From: Silurus meridionalis
Taxonomy: Eukaryota > Chordata > Actinopteri > Siluriformes > Siluridae
DNA length: 64,000 nt
Reading direction: 5' to 3'
NCBI RefSeq assembly: GCF_014805685.1
Contig: NC_060887.1
Coordinates: 29,419,963-29,483,962, forward strand
In this document: one piece after another, positions 47,186 through 59,404 of the stretch
Position numbering within the stretch: position 1 is the first letter of the stretch
Layout: the number at the start of each line of letters is the position of its first letter
The notes under the pieces: generated by a model
Told to the model about the DNA's origin: nothing
Databases searched by the model: none
Seen by the model: the letters and a program-made list of their open reading frames with translations, nothing else
Position numbers and translations under genes: made by a program

Positions 47186-49437
47186 AATACAGTAATATTC
47201 ATTTAATCACAAATAAACGCTTTTAGTAGCTTGAAAGCATGTATAAGGTTGATCAGTTGTCATAACCAATGCCACTTTATCAGCCTCAGAGCACTGCAAT
47301 GTGAAGTGACTGGTTCAGTACCTCATATCCCAGTCCAGTCAGGCACGTGGATTTCACGTTCCTCTGTACTGCTGTATGCTGTCATTAGTCACTGGTGGCT
47401 GTGCTGGCAACACTGTAGAGGGGCCAGAGAGAGCCAGGGTGATGCTGGCCTTATCTCTGAACCTGACACTGAGCTGTTACAGAACCTGAGCAAAATGTCA
47501 GCATAGCCACTACTAGCAGCTCTGTATCATGAATGGCATCAGAAAGAAAGGCTCTTGGGCCGGATCAAATGCCAAAAGCACAAAAAAGAGACCAAATACA
47601 TCGGCATTCATTGTGGCACATAAACATTTGGGAGAATGTCAAGCATACACGTGATAGCGATAGCATGCCAAAGAGAAGTGATCCAAGGCGACAGCTAACA
47701 TTTATGATTACTAGTCATATATGTTCATTTTAGAGATGCAATAAATTCTCTAGTACAAGCTTTAGGAATATGCCTTTAGGTATAAGCTCAACAAAGTACA
47801 TTTGTTACAAGGTAATGCATTTTGCTGATTCAGCCAGGTTTAGAGCACGGTGACTGTTTTTGCCATCGTTACAGTGTATTTAAAGGTCTTTTCGACATGA
47901 AAAGAACAGCATATAAACCACTATAAATAGCAGTTTTCCATTTTGCTAGTAAAAATCAAAGAAAACTGAACAAAAAGCTAAAGATACTAAACTGAAACAT
48001 TTATAGATGTATTATTTGTTCCAATAATAACCAGCAGTAATAATATAATTTCTGTTTGTCTGAATCCCCTATTTACAGCCTGGTTGTTATGGTCAGCACT
48101 AACACCAGCCTGCCTATTGCTCTGCTTCTTCTGCCTCCAATGGACTGGCCTGGTCCTCTGGGAAATTACCAATAAAGTCTTCATACATGAGCGGAGAGCA
48201 TTAACAGGAAGCGGGTGCTTGTTCGCTCTGGCCAGGACACACTTTTGTGTGATTTCTCTGCTACAGTGATTTGGATTTTCACTGCTATAAACCGCCTATT
48301 ACATGTTAAGTTTAAAAATAACTAGAAATTAAAAAAAAGAACATCATGCATTACATAAGTATGGAATAGAACAAATTGGGACATTATTTTTATAAGAACA
48401 TAATCTACAAAGAAATAGATACGTTTTTTATCAACAGCAAAACCTGAAGTTTTATCGACGCAACATGCCAACAATTAAAATATTAGAAATGAATTAATGA
48501 GCAAAATGCGTGTTATTTCACCTTCATATAACCTTATGAATCATCTGCAAAGCATTTTTTTGGTATGTTAAAAGAGATATAAGTAATCATTTCCTATCCA
48601 TCCTCTCGTGAAGCGAGAGTAAAAATTCAGCTATCCATGTTACGAAGAAATTGGAAAGTGCAAACTCCTGTGGCTGAAATCTTATTGACTTTTACACAGC
48701 ACTGATGGGTGAGCCTTGCTCCATAAATTAATATCTCTTAACAGAGTATGTCACCATATCAATTAATGTGATGATTTTCATTGTTAAAAAAACCCTTTTT
48801 TTTACTCAGTTTATTATTAACCTTATATTAAATGGAGCATGTGCCATACGAGTCCCAGAGAAATAGCTGTTACTATAGAAACAATAAAATCCTAGACTAA
48901 TCAAATTAATACAAATCTTTTTAAATACAGCCCGCATCAAAACCGTGAAGTTATGAACACTTTCTTAGTATTCAGATTAAACAGCCCTAAACACCACAGC
49001 CCTTCCTTGAAAACCGTAGCAAATATCATACCGCTAGACTTTCCAGTTCTTCGGATGTTGAAGACTCTGTATCAATGACATTCAGCATTCTTGAGGTCTT
49101 GTATGTACTCAGTGTACTGCTCAAATGTGTATGCTGCCGTGACAGTGGAAATATGACAGCAGCTCTGAGAGAGAGCTGTCATGTTAGTTGTTGTTGTGGG
49201 TGGCAGCTCTGATAGGCTGGTCTCATTCTCACATGCATCATCTAATGTACATACAGAGAGCTGTCTTTGATCGTATAGAGCTGTGGAGATGTTTCTGATT
49301 CCTAAGCAATTTGTCAGTTTAGTCTGGCAACAGATTTAAAGATTTCATTTCACGTCTTTTATATTTATTAATATTTGTAATAAAAATGTTCAAACAGAAA
49401 TGAACACTGCATTATTCGAGCATTAATAAAATTTGTG

Positions 49438-49440
<3 letters not shown>
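47186..49440. other. Non-coding stretch, nothing recognised
   Basis: AT-rich DNA. A minus-strand segment ending at a possible donor GTATGA near 49033 is discussed in findings as a weak first-exon candidate. No open reading frame resembles a protein known to me. Confidence 0.6.

Positions 49441-49511
<71 letters not shown>
49441..49511. repeat. (TA)n microsatellite
   Basis: About 71 bp of TA. Confidence 0.98.
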
Positions 49512-49515
<4 letters not shown>

Positions 49516-49517
<2 letters not shown>

Positions 49518-49631
49518 ATTATTAAATAGGGCAATATTATGCGTGCCACACACACACACACACATATATATTACACGTGTGTGTGTGTGTGTGTGTGTGT
49601 GGCAATTAATATTGCCCTATTTATTAATTTA
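49516..49631. repeat. Inverted repeat with CA and GT arms
   Basis: AAATAGGGCAATATT...GCCACACACAC on the left pairs with GTGTGTGTGGC...AATATTGCCCTATTT on the right around a short ATATATTAC centre, giving a near-perfect stem of about 45 bp. Confidence 0.85.
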
Positions 49632-52513
49632 CATATTTATTACCATTTTATACAGCTTCAATTAGATTATGTGCTGGATTTAATCTGGAACCTTTTTTTA
49701 AAAACTACTTAACTGCGACACAATTTCTTCAGTCTAAGATGTCATCTTTTTAATTAATAAGTGACCAGTGTGGTTAATGTCATCTGACTGCATGCTCCTT
49801 TGTAATGGATTGTTGTGTGGCCACAAATTTGTTCTAAATGAACCCAAAAGTAATTATGTCCCTTAATATACTCAAGAGACCCAACAAAACAAATAAGCAA
49901 AGCAAAATCTGATGATCAAGCACCTGATAGGATGGGTGGTTATAGGCAGGTGCTACTGCAGGAAAAAAAAAACATGGCAACGCTTCAAAAGGCAAAAGAA
50001 AATGATAGAACTCTTTTAGCCTGGTCAGCATGGATATTTATGCTAACAGCTTTTTTAAAATATATAACAAGGCTATAAAAATCAACCTGCATAAGCAGAT
50101 ATTCAGGTAGAACCATGGAAGATGTTCAGACAGCTCTGCAACACATTCACTATTAATATAAACTGGACTGATTAGAAAAATAGAAAAGAATCCAGATTTG
50201 TTATGTTTGTCTTTGATTGATTTACAAGAGTTACATAATATCATTTAAAAATAAAAGTCACTGATCATGAGTATGCAGATTGTGCTTTCCCCCACACTGT
50301 TCCACTTCTGGTTTTAATGTCATTGAAGCCTATGCGGAACATCTCGGGAAACTTGTTCCCTTCATGGCCTTCTTTCTTTCTATTCTCATCTCTTATTAAG
50401 TATACTTACAAGAAGAATTTCAGGGTCAAGCAGAGCAAAGAAAAGAGACTACAGCCTAAGCAGGTTAACCTTGATTATATCCTAAATAGGCTTATGCAGT
50501 GCAAACTGAGCTTAATTGAAACCTGGTCTGATAGCAGCCGCCACAGCGTGTATATCCAATACGATGTGACTTTGGAACGAAGTGAGGCAGGATCTGATTG
50601 GTTGGTGTGACCTCTAATGCCAGACAGACATTTTAAGTGACAGCCGGACACTGTAATATTCATGCGTCAGATTATAAGCACACCTGTGTGGTTATGTGAC
50701 CTGCCACGAAGAAATCTCAGAGGAGACTAAACTGGAGCTGACTGATGGCACTCGGTCTGTGTTCTGTGCAGGTGATATGAGAGCATGGAATTAGAGACTA
50801 AGTGATATGCGATCGCTGGTGAAGGTGATATGGCAAAAACAACTACAGCACTTTCCCTTAAGATGCCACTTGAAAGGTGATTATGTGGCCTTTATTAAAT
50901 AAGTCAGCATGCAACAGGACACTCTTTTTTAAGGTTCTAAATAAAATGTACAACCCTTTTCAGTTTTGTAGATGATCAGAGAGATTTTTATGTTATCTCA
51001 GCTCTTTCATAATCTGATAATCTCGGTCGTTGAGTCAAAAATTAAAATTAAGTGCACAAGTTATTGTTATGTCTGAAATGATATCAGTTTGAATGTCCTC
51101 ATACTGAAACTTTGACTGAATGTTAAGACAATAATGATTTAGACACTACAGATTTCCTGTAAGGACCTTGGATTAGAATTGTGTGTAGCCTGTATAAATC
51201 AAGCTCTAGGAAATTCTATTATTCCAGTAACCAATATCGGTTACATTTTTTATATTGGATTAATTTAATTAAGCAAGCTCGGATAGCATCAGCTGGTGGT
51301 TTTCTTTTACAAATAACTTCCTGTTCAGCTATTTTAGACTGTTTATTGTGGACAGCAGTACTTAAACAAGTAATCTTGTTAAAATGAATGAGTATTGATT
51401 AATTTTCTTATTTTTTTCCGGTTTTAAACTGACTATATGCAAACTGCCGAGTTGCGTTTAAGCCACATTGATCAGTGATGAGTTTCATAAAAAGTGATGT
51501 AAAATCCATTAAATTTAATAAAATGGTCACAATGGGAGAAATGAGACAACAAACCAAACGGGACCATCTGAGATATGCGAAACGTATGTCTGGAAAGGAA
51601 TCTTACCTTTCATATGAAAGTGACTAATCAAAACAATAGCCCTTCAGTTTTTACTCTCCTGCTTCAGAACTTTAGAGTTGTGACTGTTGGCACTAAGGAG
51701 TCACTTAAGCTTGATTTCAGTGGGTGTACTGATTTCAGACGGTGCCGAAAGAACGACATTGCGTTCTTCGTCATTAGTGCGTCACCAGAATGCCAACCTA
51801 GAGAATATTCAGAGTCAGCCTGCACTGTGATTAAAACAGCCCACTGAACTCAGTGTCAATCAGGAACTCCACGCTCACTCACCTTCCAGGGGAACGACAG
51901 GCCGCATGTGAGGGGAAGCAATTAGTGATTAATATGCTGATTAGGATTTAAATGCTAGCTGCTGCAGAATGGCAGCACCGTTGCCATGGAGATGAAGGTG
52001 GGCGGACCATGTCATCAGCTCCTTGATAGCTTTGACATCTGTGTTTCAGCAGCCACTTCAGGTGGGCCTTACAGTGAGGCGCTGTGCTCGAAATCTTCAG
52101 GGTGGTGTTCAGTGTCATTTTAAGCAGCGATTATCTTGATTGCAGAGGTCTACAGTGGCACTCAGGAGGCCCGAGACACAATGGCCATTCCTACCATGTC
52201 TTATTGACCAGACATTTAACTTTCAGCAACACTGACTTCATAGCATCATTTTTCTTACACTATGTCATATTATCCTTCCACACTTTATTACTCAATAACA
52301 TTAAAACTCTACATAAAAATCAGCCAATTAAATTGGCAATTGTCAGTCGTCTCCATACTTAGGATTCACCCTAGTCATCTCCATACTTAGGTAATGTTCT
52401 AATATCTCTCCTTCTCACTTATTCTATCATACTCTGGCTACAACTTATTATATCACAACCACCAAGTCCACTCAATATCTCAGTAGTGTAGCACCTTTGT
52501 TATTGGTTGTTAG
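49632..52513. other. Non-coding stretch, nothing recognised
   Basis: No recognisable gene or element. A short direct repeat GTCATCTCCATACTTAGG / GTCGTCTCCATACTTAGG occurs near 52347 and 52375. Confidence 0.6.
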
Positions 52514-53475
52514 CAGTGATGGGCGGTCAGGGCCAGCAAGGACTTCTCTGCTGGCCTAAACACTATCAGAAGCACTGACCTACATTTACAACCTAAATTC
52601 TAATATTTGTTCCAATAAATTGTACTAATTTATTCCCAACAGTTTATTCTCTTCATTTTATATCGTTTCTCTTGACTGCACTGCTTCCAGTACGTGTATG
52701 TGGATATTAATTTTTTTTGTCCAATCAGAATTCAGCCTCTATGTGCTGCCATGTCAATCTAATCTGCCCAGGGCCTTCAAAGTCAGTACTGCTGGCCTTT
52801 TTACCTTAGTCTCTATTAGCAATATGTCTGTTTCTTTAACCAATCAGGTTGGTCAAAAGGAAACTGTTTTAGCCAAGTTTGACGGGCAAAACACGTGTGT
52901 GGCGCTGCACACATTAATATATCAGAGTTAGACTTTTCTACGCCTACAGAGGAAGATAATTTGATTTGGTCTCAGATATACTTTAAAATCCATTTTGAGG
53001 AGAGGTCAGCCAACCCTGAAGCTAGCTAGCTTGTCTCAGCCCGGGAAAGGTTTTGTTCTCCACTTCCAGACCAGTGAATACGAGAGGTACCACTGGATTA
53101 CAGCCTCTGAGGAGCGATGCACATTATGAGTCTGCATCTCTGGTGAGTAGGTTGGATTTTATTTACATTTTATTTTTTGTCATGTTATTAGACAAATATT
53201 GATTCTGAATTGCTCCAGATGATGTAGGTGCACAGTTGAAGTTGTAGTGTAGAGGTTTGGAGTCTTAACTGGGTTTCTTGCTTTAGTAAAATAGTATTCA
53301 CACTCCATATGTGAAATGTCTCTCTCTCTGTAATGCCACGTGTTGTTATATTGCGTTTCTGTATTGTATTAATGGTTTCTATAATTGCGACGTGATAGTC
53401 GTTGTATGAAGAGGTGGATTAAGTCAGGTAAATCCCCACTGAAGGCCCAGGTACCAAATGCATGGCCCGCCACTG
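52514..53475 (+). mobile_element. hAT-type DNA transposon derivative (962 bp)
   Basis: It starts CAGTGATGGGCGGTCAGGGC and ends GCATGGCCCGCCACTG, whose reverse complement CAGTGGCGGGCCATGC has hAT-like CAGTG ends. Flanking octamers GTTGTTAG (52506-52513) and GTTGTTTT (53476-53483) match at 6 of 8 positions. The interior at about 52985-53120 reads SLSQPGKGFVLHFQTSEYER and YHWITASEERC, resembling the start of ZMYM1-like hAT transposases, then breaks off near a GTGAGT (53143). Most of the transposase is missing. Confidence 0.65.
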
Positions 53476-53477
53476 GT

Positions 53478-53610
53478 TGTTTTTCCTTGTCACAGTCACC
53501 ATGGCTGCTCATCAGGGATAAATACACATCGTTCACCTTAACTGTTAAATTTTGTAAAGCTGCTTTGAGACATGTCTGTTGTGAAAAGCAATCCAAAAAA
53601 AATGTGACTT
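53478..53610 (+). repeat. Tail-type retroelement repeat, copy 3 (5'-truncated)
   Basis: GTTTTTCCTTGTCACAGTCA, CATCAGGGATAAATACACAT and GTAAAGCTGCTTTGAGACAT continue the same order of words as copies 1 and 2. Its 5' part is missing at the border with the hAT element. Confidence 0.75.
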
Positions 53611-53656
53611 TTTTTTTGCATTCAAATAGTTTAATCTGGGGTACAGTATACAACTA

Positions 53657-54587
53657 CAGTGGAACCCACTTATCTCGACCTCGGTTAACTCGCCAACCCT
53701 TTTAATTCTACGTTTTTAAAGTGGAACCGCCAAATTCTCACTTTGTCTAAGCATTTTTTAATCGGTTATGTTGATTTTTTTATGTCGCCGAACCCTAATA
53801 TTTCGAGCACAGGGGGGGCAAATTTGCCACTTAATGTCGGTTATGTCAGGAATCCCCCTGCCACGCCCCCTTCGGCGGCGGCATTCCCCGAAGCACCCTG
53901 CTTCTTCTCCCGTGTGTGCCCCGCCTGCACGGAGCTCCTCGCAGTCATGCTGATCACACACACCTGACTCTCATTCACTCACTCATCCCATCTCCTAGTT
54001 AAGCCCCTCACCTCCACACACTCGCGGTCCGTTATTGTTTGTGCATGAGCGTATGTGTTGGTTCATGTCGGTCTGTGTAATCGCGTATACGTATCCCGCT
54101 ACGTACCCTTCTTCTCGGACTCCACATTCTCTCAATATCACCCCGGATTACCCCGATCCTGCTGTTTTCCATGTTCACGCTGTCTGCACCACGTTTATCC
54201 GTTGCTGCCCAGCGCTGCGCTTTCCATAGCATGGATCTGTGGATTCTCTACACGAACTGTCTCTGCTTTCACAGAACTTTGTGGACCGCGCTCCCGGAGC
54301 GCACCACTGGATATTACTGCTTCTCTACAAGTATTGGTGGATTATCTCCTGAGTATTCTCAATAAACTTTGTTTGCGTTTACTTCGACTTCCGCCTCCTT
54401 ATCCGCATTACAGGTTATCTCGATCCGCATGACCAATCAATCAAATCGCGGCAACGCTGTTGTGTAAAAAAACCTTCAAAAACACGTTAATATATTGCCG
54501 TCATATTGGTTTCCGTTTATCTCGATCATCGGTTATCTCGACGCTTTTTGGCGTCCCCAAGGCCGGCGACATAACCGGGTTCCACTG
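53657..54587. mobile_element. pogo/Tigger-like MITE interrupted by a solo LTR
   Basis: Ends read CAGTGGAACCCACTTATCTC (left) and CAGTGGAACCCGGTTATGTC (right, reverse complement), and TA flanks both sides (53655-53656, 54588-54589). Several internal copies of GGTTATCTCGA-type words occur. Its own length without the nested LTR and duplicated 5 bp is about 357 bp. No transposase. Assignment to pogo/Tigger rests on the CAG.. ends and TA target and is tentative. Confidence 0.8.
53844..54412 (+). mobile_element. Solo LTR (569 bp), Ty3/gypsy-like, nested in the MITE
   Basis: It begins TGTCAGGAATCC and ends CCGCATTACA (TG...CA termini) and is flanked by perfect 5-bp duplications GGTTA (53839-53843 and 54413-54417). 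An AATAAA polyadenylation signal lies at 54361-54366, near the 3' end as expected in an LTR. It is much richer in GC than the neighbourhood. No internal retroelement sequence remains, so it is a recombination product. Confidence 0.82.
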
Positions 54588-54589
54588 TA

Positions 54590-56121
54590 TCTATATATAA
54601 AGTCTGCTGCATTGTAACATATATAGTAAAAAGCTTAATTGAATTTAACTGAAATTAACTGAATTTAACTAAAGTCACCAAGTATCATTTACTAACCTTA
54701 TCTCACACTAAGGTAACTCTCTTTCTTTTAAAATAACCCTGTGCTCAAGCCTTTAAAAGGTCAGGTCTAGCATTATTTATGGTAAAATGACCCAGATATG
54801 AAAGAGCCTTTTAAAAGTCAAGTTCGGTATTTTCACTGGGTCTAAAGTAGAGTGTGGGTTAGCCTTGTTCACCTCAACTGCATGATTCAGGTTCCTCCTA
54901 CACTCAAGTGTCTGCCTGCTATTGCTCAGATATCGCTTTTAAAGTAGGATAATGTCGTCTAAAGAGCCAGACATCAAGAGTTTGTGTAGGTGACTGGTGA
55001 AAATGTTTTTTTTATAAGCTGTCTCAAGCATTCTAAGCCTGGCCACAAACGAGCTACATTGTGTTTAAAAGTGACGGGCGTAGCAAACAAATGACATTAT
55101 TAATAGCTTGAAGTCACTTAACATAAAGTTTCTGTTTATACATCCTGTTTTCTGCACAAACCAAAATCACATTGTATGATTTATTTATATTTATATTTTT
55201 TTATATTAATCTTAATTCATAATTTGTTATAATTATTTAGTAAATCACTTTGCACTGCCTTGTGTATAAAGGTTCTTCTTATATATTGACATTTCTTGTC
55301 TACATTTCTTTACTCTCGTCTCTTTATACATGGAAGGTTTGGAATTAACTCATTCATCAATATGTCATGTTCCAATACATGTTTATCAAACCATATTTTT
55401 TAAACACATACAACATGTCCAATATAAAATTATACAGTCTTAAAAATAATCATTCCACACAGTAATTCATATTTCTAATCTAATCTAACCCACTGTTTCA
55501 GATAAGTAAAAACCTATTGTGTCCTAGAAGACAGTAGCTCTAACATGCATCTAATTTCAAAATCCCACCCGAGGATGGCATAGGAGGGTGACCAGAACAG
55601 AACAGTTCTCCTGTAGGTTGCCTTTGATGTGCAGTTGAATAAACAATCCAGACAATGATGTAGGATCTGATCTTGACTGGCCATGATAGTTTTATTGAAC
55701 TTGCCAAGCATGGGCAGTTTTTCAATTTCAGAGAAAAATAAATGTGCTTTCTGCAGACATTTCAGTGTGCTTTCTGTAAACATTAGTATATCGATATAAC
55801 ATTGGTAAATATGGTGGACTTCTTAATTCCTTATCCATAATAACTACTTTGTTAGTGGATTCTTTTACACTGTTCATGGAATTTGTGGAAATTATTTTTT
55901 CAACTGATATTCTGTAGTGTTTTCCAGGGGGGACAGCACCATGGGGATGCCAGTAATTTCACAATTTTGTCTGCCGAACAAATGGTACCATTGGTATCAA
56001 TGTATAATCTAAAGTAATCTCAATATAGTTTCAGATCTATGACAAAAGGCAACAGTTGTAAGAAAAAGTTCCCTGAAATTACATGAGCAGCAGCTCTACA
56101 GTATTGATGTTATGCAACATT
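54590..56121. other. Non-coding stretch, nothing recognised
   Basis: AT-rich sequence without recognisable features. A minus-strand open frame at 55514-55783 has no recognisable domain. Confidence 0.6.
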
Positions 56122-56126
56122 CACAC

Positions 56127-56190
<64 letters not shown>
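56122..56190. repeat. (CA)n microsatellite
   Basis: About 69 bp with one G substitution near the left end. Confidence 0.98.
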
Positions 56191-56193
<3 letters not shown>

Positions 56194-57356
56194 ATTATCA
56201 CTTTATTGATAGTTTCTGTACTATGAAGTACCAGTATGTGTTCCTACTATTGGTTGCCATAGTAAAATGTATCTGTAGGTGGTCTAATTATTGTATCATT
56301 TGTCTTTTGACAACAAATCAGAAGACAGATCACATGCACTCTACTGTCTTCCCTCCCACTGGTAGTCGCTGAACCAAGTCACTCCATATTTGCATGAACT
56401 TTTCTCAACTTTGTCTCGTCGCTGGACACTCCTACATCTGTCATTCAGGAAATCACTAACTCATTAAAAAAATGGTTTCTGATTTTTTTGTTGTTTTGGG
56501 TCACTATATATCCATGAGGTCTTTGACATAAACTTGTACATAGTAAAAAAACATTTAATCACTGACTAAAAGCCTTGTACAAATCTAGACCTGAATGTAC
56601 ATTCAGAGTACTAACAGCTGTTAGCAGTTATCACGGCTATTATGCCACTCTTAAGCCGTACTCCACTGATATTAGAAACTCCCAAATTTAAAGGGGTGCA
56701 CACTTTCTGAGTGGCTGAGATGGGAGGAGGAGAGTGAAAACAGTCCCATTTTCACTCCATTTTCACCTCTTTATAGAATCCCGGGGTTCAGTAATTTATG
56801 AGAGTGCTCTCCTTTAAGCTCGGCTTGTGCGTTTTCTCTCTCTCATTAAGCCTTCCCACTGCTCTGACACACATTTTAATTTCACTTCAAAGAGGTCACA
56901 TTAGTTTGGGCTGCTCTGTTCTCTGTTTGTCTCTAGCAGGTTTCTTGCGTAGGTTTGCACCCTGGTCCATTTTTCACTGACAAGGCAACAGCAGGCCACA
57001 CACACATGAGGACTTTCCTCTTGACATTTACTACACTAAACGTCAATAAGGCAGAATAACAGCGAAGTAGCCGCTGCAGTTGGTAAGTTCTGGATCAATC
57101 ACAGCATAGAGCTGGCTACAGAGGGAAATTTGTACGTTGCTGATACAAACAAACAAACAAACAATTAGAGTAGGGGGCAATTATGCAGCAATGCTGATAA
57201 TGAGCATTAATGTTGTTGGAACTAATTACAACAAAAGATCCTTCTTTTCCTGAAATACTAATAACCCTTTGACCAAACGGCTTTATCAGGCATGAAAACC
57301 ATTTGCCGCATAACTGCAATTATTTATCTAATTTTCGTCAACAGTCCCCCCCATCG

Positions 57357-57357
<1 letters not shown>
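56191..57357. other. Non-coding stretch, nothing recognised
   Basis: No recognisable gene or element; an (AAAC)n run of five units lies at about 57145-57165. Confidence 0.6.

Positions 57358-57419
<62 letters not shown>
57358..57419. repeat. (CA)n microsatellite
   Basis: About 62 bp uninterrupted. Confidence 0.98.
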
Positions 57420-57421
<2 letters not shown>

Positions 57422-57756
57422 TGAATATTTGAGTCACTAAATTAAAATGTCAGTCATTTAAAGAAAAACTGAGTGATCAGGTGAGTCACAAATACTGAAT
57501 ATTACAGAGAAAACAATGTGCCGTGTTCTGCACAGTGGTCACACCTTTTAACAACAATCTATTTCTCATAAGAAAGAAGTCTGAATGTTATCTGTACTCT
57601 TCAAGCAGACATGTTATAGATCAATAAAAAGATGTGAGTTTGATGTTTGTGTAACCTCAAAGGACATAATGAAAAACCCACACAAAAAGTTTCACAGATG
57701 TTTCAATATTATATATAATCAATGTAGGGTATAAAATATGACTTCGACTTATAGGA

Positions 57757-57817
57757 TAATAATAATAATAATTATAATAATAATAATTATAATAATAATA
57801 ATAATAATAATAATAAT
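57757..57817. repeat. (TAA)n microsatellite
   Basis: Imperfect AAT trinucleotide repeat of about 61 bp. Confidence 0.95.
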
Positions 57818-59314
57818 CCCAAAATGCTCTATTTCCTAATACATTTATTTTATTTATTAAACAAAGCCATAGCAGATGTTTTATCGATTTATAGGTATGT
57901 TTAATGTTTTAGTACCAGTATGTTCAGCTATAAACATCTCTCCATCAAGCTGTAAAGTCTTTCCATTACCTTGATTTATTCATTTATTTATTTATTTGAC
58001 AGCAAAATGCAGCTTGTCATATTACGAAGAAAAACATGCTCCTCAGCAATAACTTTCGTCATAGCTGAAAACTTCATGAAGACTTTGACAAAGCACTGAC
58101 ATTGGAGACTCATTCCAAAATGAACAACCAAACACAGAAAAAGCCACCATGGATTTCACTTTATCATAGATAATATTTTGAATCCCTTTATTCCCTGTGT
58201 AAACTGTTGCTATAAAAACAATAATATATTAGGGCATGGATATACATTTATATTTTACTTGTACTCTCAGAGCAGAAACTTTTCATTAACCTTGGAAATT
58301 CCGACCAATCAGAAACAAGATCAGTGCTGTAATTTTCTCTTGATTTTGCTTTATGATGTGAATTGTTTGCTTTGCTTCAATATATACCCACAATACATTT
58401 TGTAAAATAAATTTATAACTGTTTTCCTGGAGAAACTTTGGGATATGAATGGTCATGTTGAGAGCAGTAGAATAAGAAGCTGTAATTTTTAGGTGACAGG
58501 GGGGTGTGTTGCTGGCATATGAACACATATGATGGGTTATGAGAATATTTGTATCCTATTAGGATAAGAATAAGAAGTAAGGATTGAGGTGCTTTCAGAG
58601 GCTGGAAGTGCAGACCTACTATGGAAACACAGAATGCTATGGAAGCAAAAAATACTCATTTTTTCCCCCCAAGACTGTGGTCCGAGACGGCATGATCTTG
58701 ATTACTCTAATAATGCTTACATCGATTTTCTCTACTGTTGGCCGTGCTGTTGCAATGCATTTTGCTCCTGCGACCCACTTAGATTCATCTTGTTTGAGCT
58801 CTGCCCTCGACGCTGTGTCGCTGGGGCTGCACGCCTCTTTAATTACACTCATTGCTTTTGTAAAATCTTGTTTCTCACAATCACACAGCACCCTCTGTGC
58901 ACTTTAAGCTCATCTCTCTGTCTGCCTCTGCTGTTGTCTGCATTTTGTATGAAAACATGCAAAACATTGTTGCCTACTAATTACACAATATAATAAATAG
59001 AATAAAAGAAAGAAGAACGAGAAACACAGAAACTTGTTAATGTATACATGAAAATTATTGTGTTTATTCCTTCCTCAGTCATACTGACTCTCTGATAAAC
59101 ATACACATACGCCCTACACGGGAGAACATCAATATTTTGCTATATTCAGCACAGACATGATGTTAGCAAGGTCTGCCAAGCTCATCCACTAATTTTCAAA
59201 CTTGGAAGGTAGAACGATAGAACAGTGCTGCATTGCAACTCTGCTACAAGTGTAATGGCTGTGTTTCCCTTTGAGCGTTAGCCAGTACAAAGTGTAACAG
59301 AAGCCAAAATCAAT

Positions 59315-59316
<2 letters not shown>
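57818..59316. other. Non-coding stretch, nothing recognised
   Basis: The segment 58584-58993 is open in two overlapping plus-strand frames, but neither product resembles a known protein. No other features. Confidence 0.6.

Positions 59317-59402
<86 letters not shown>
59317..59402. repeat. (GT)n microsatellite
   Basis: About 86 bp uninterrupted, the longest dinucleotide run in the window. Confidence 0.98.

Positions 59403-59404
<2 letters not shown>

Noticed and set aside
58584..58993. Two overlapping plus-strand frames of 107 and 134 codons
   Set aside because: Cys-rich and hydrophobic text without any known motif or splice context. Best explained as chance open frames.
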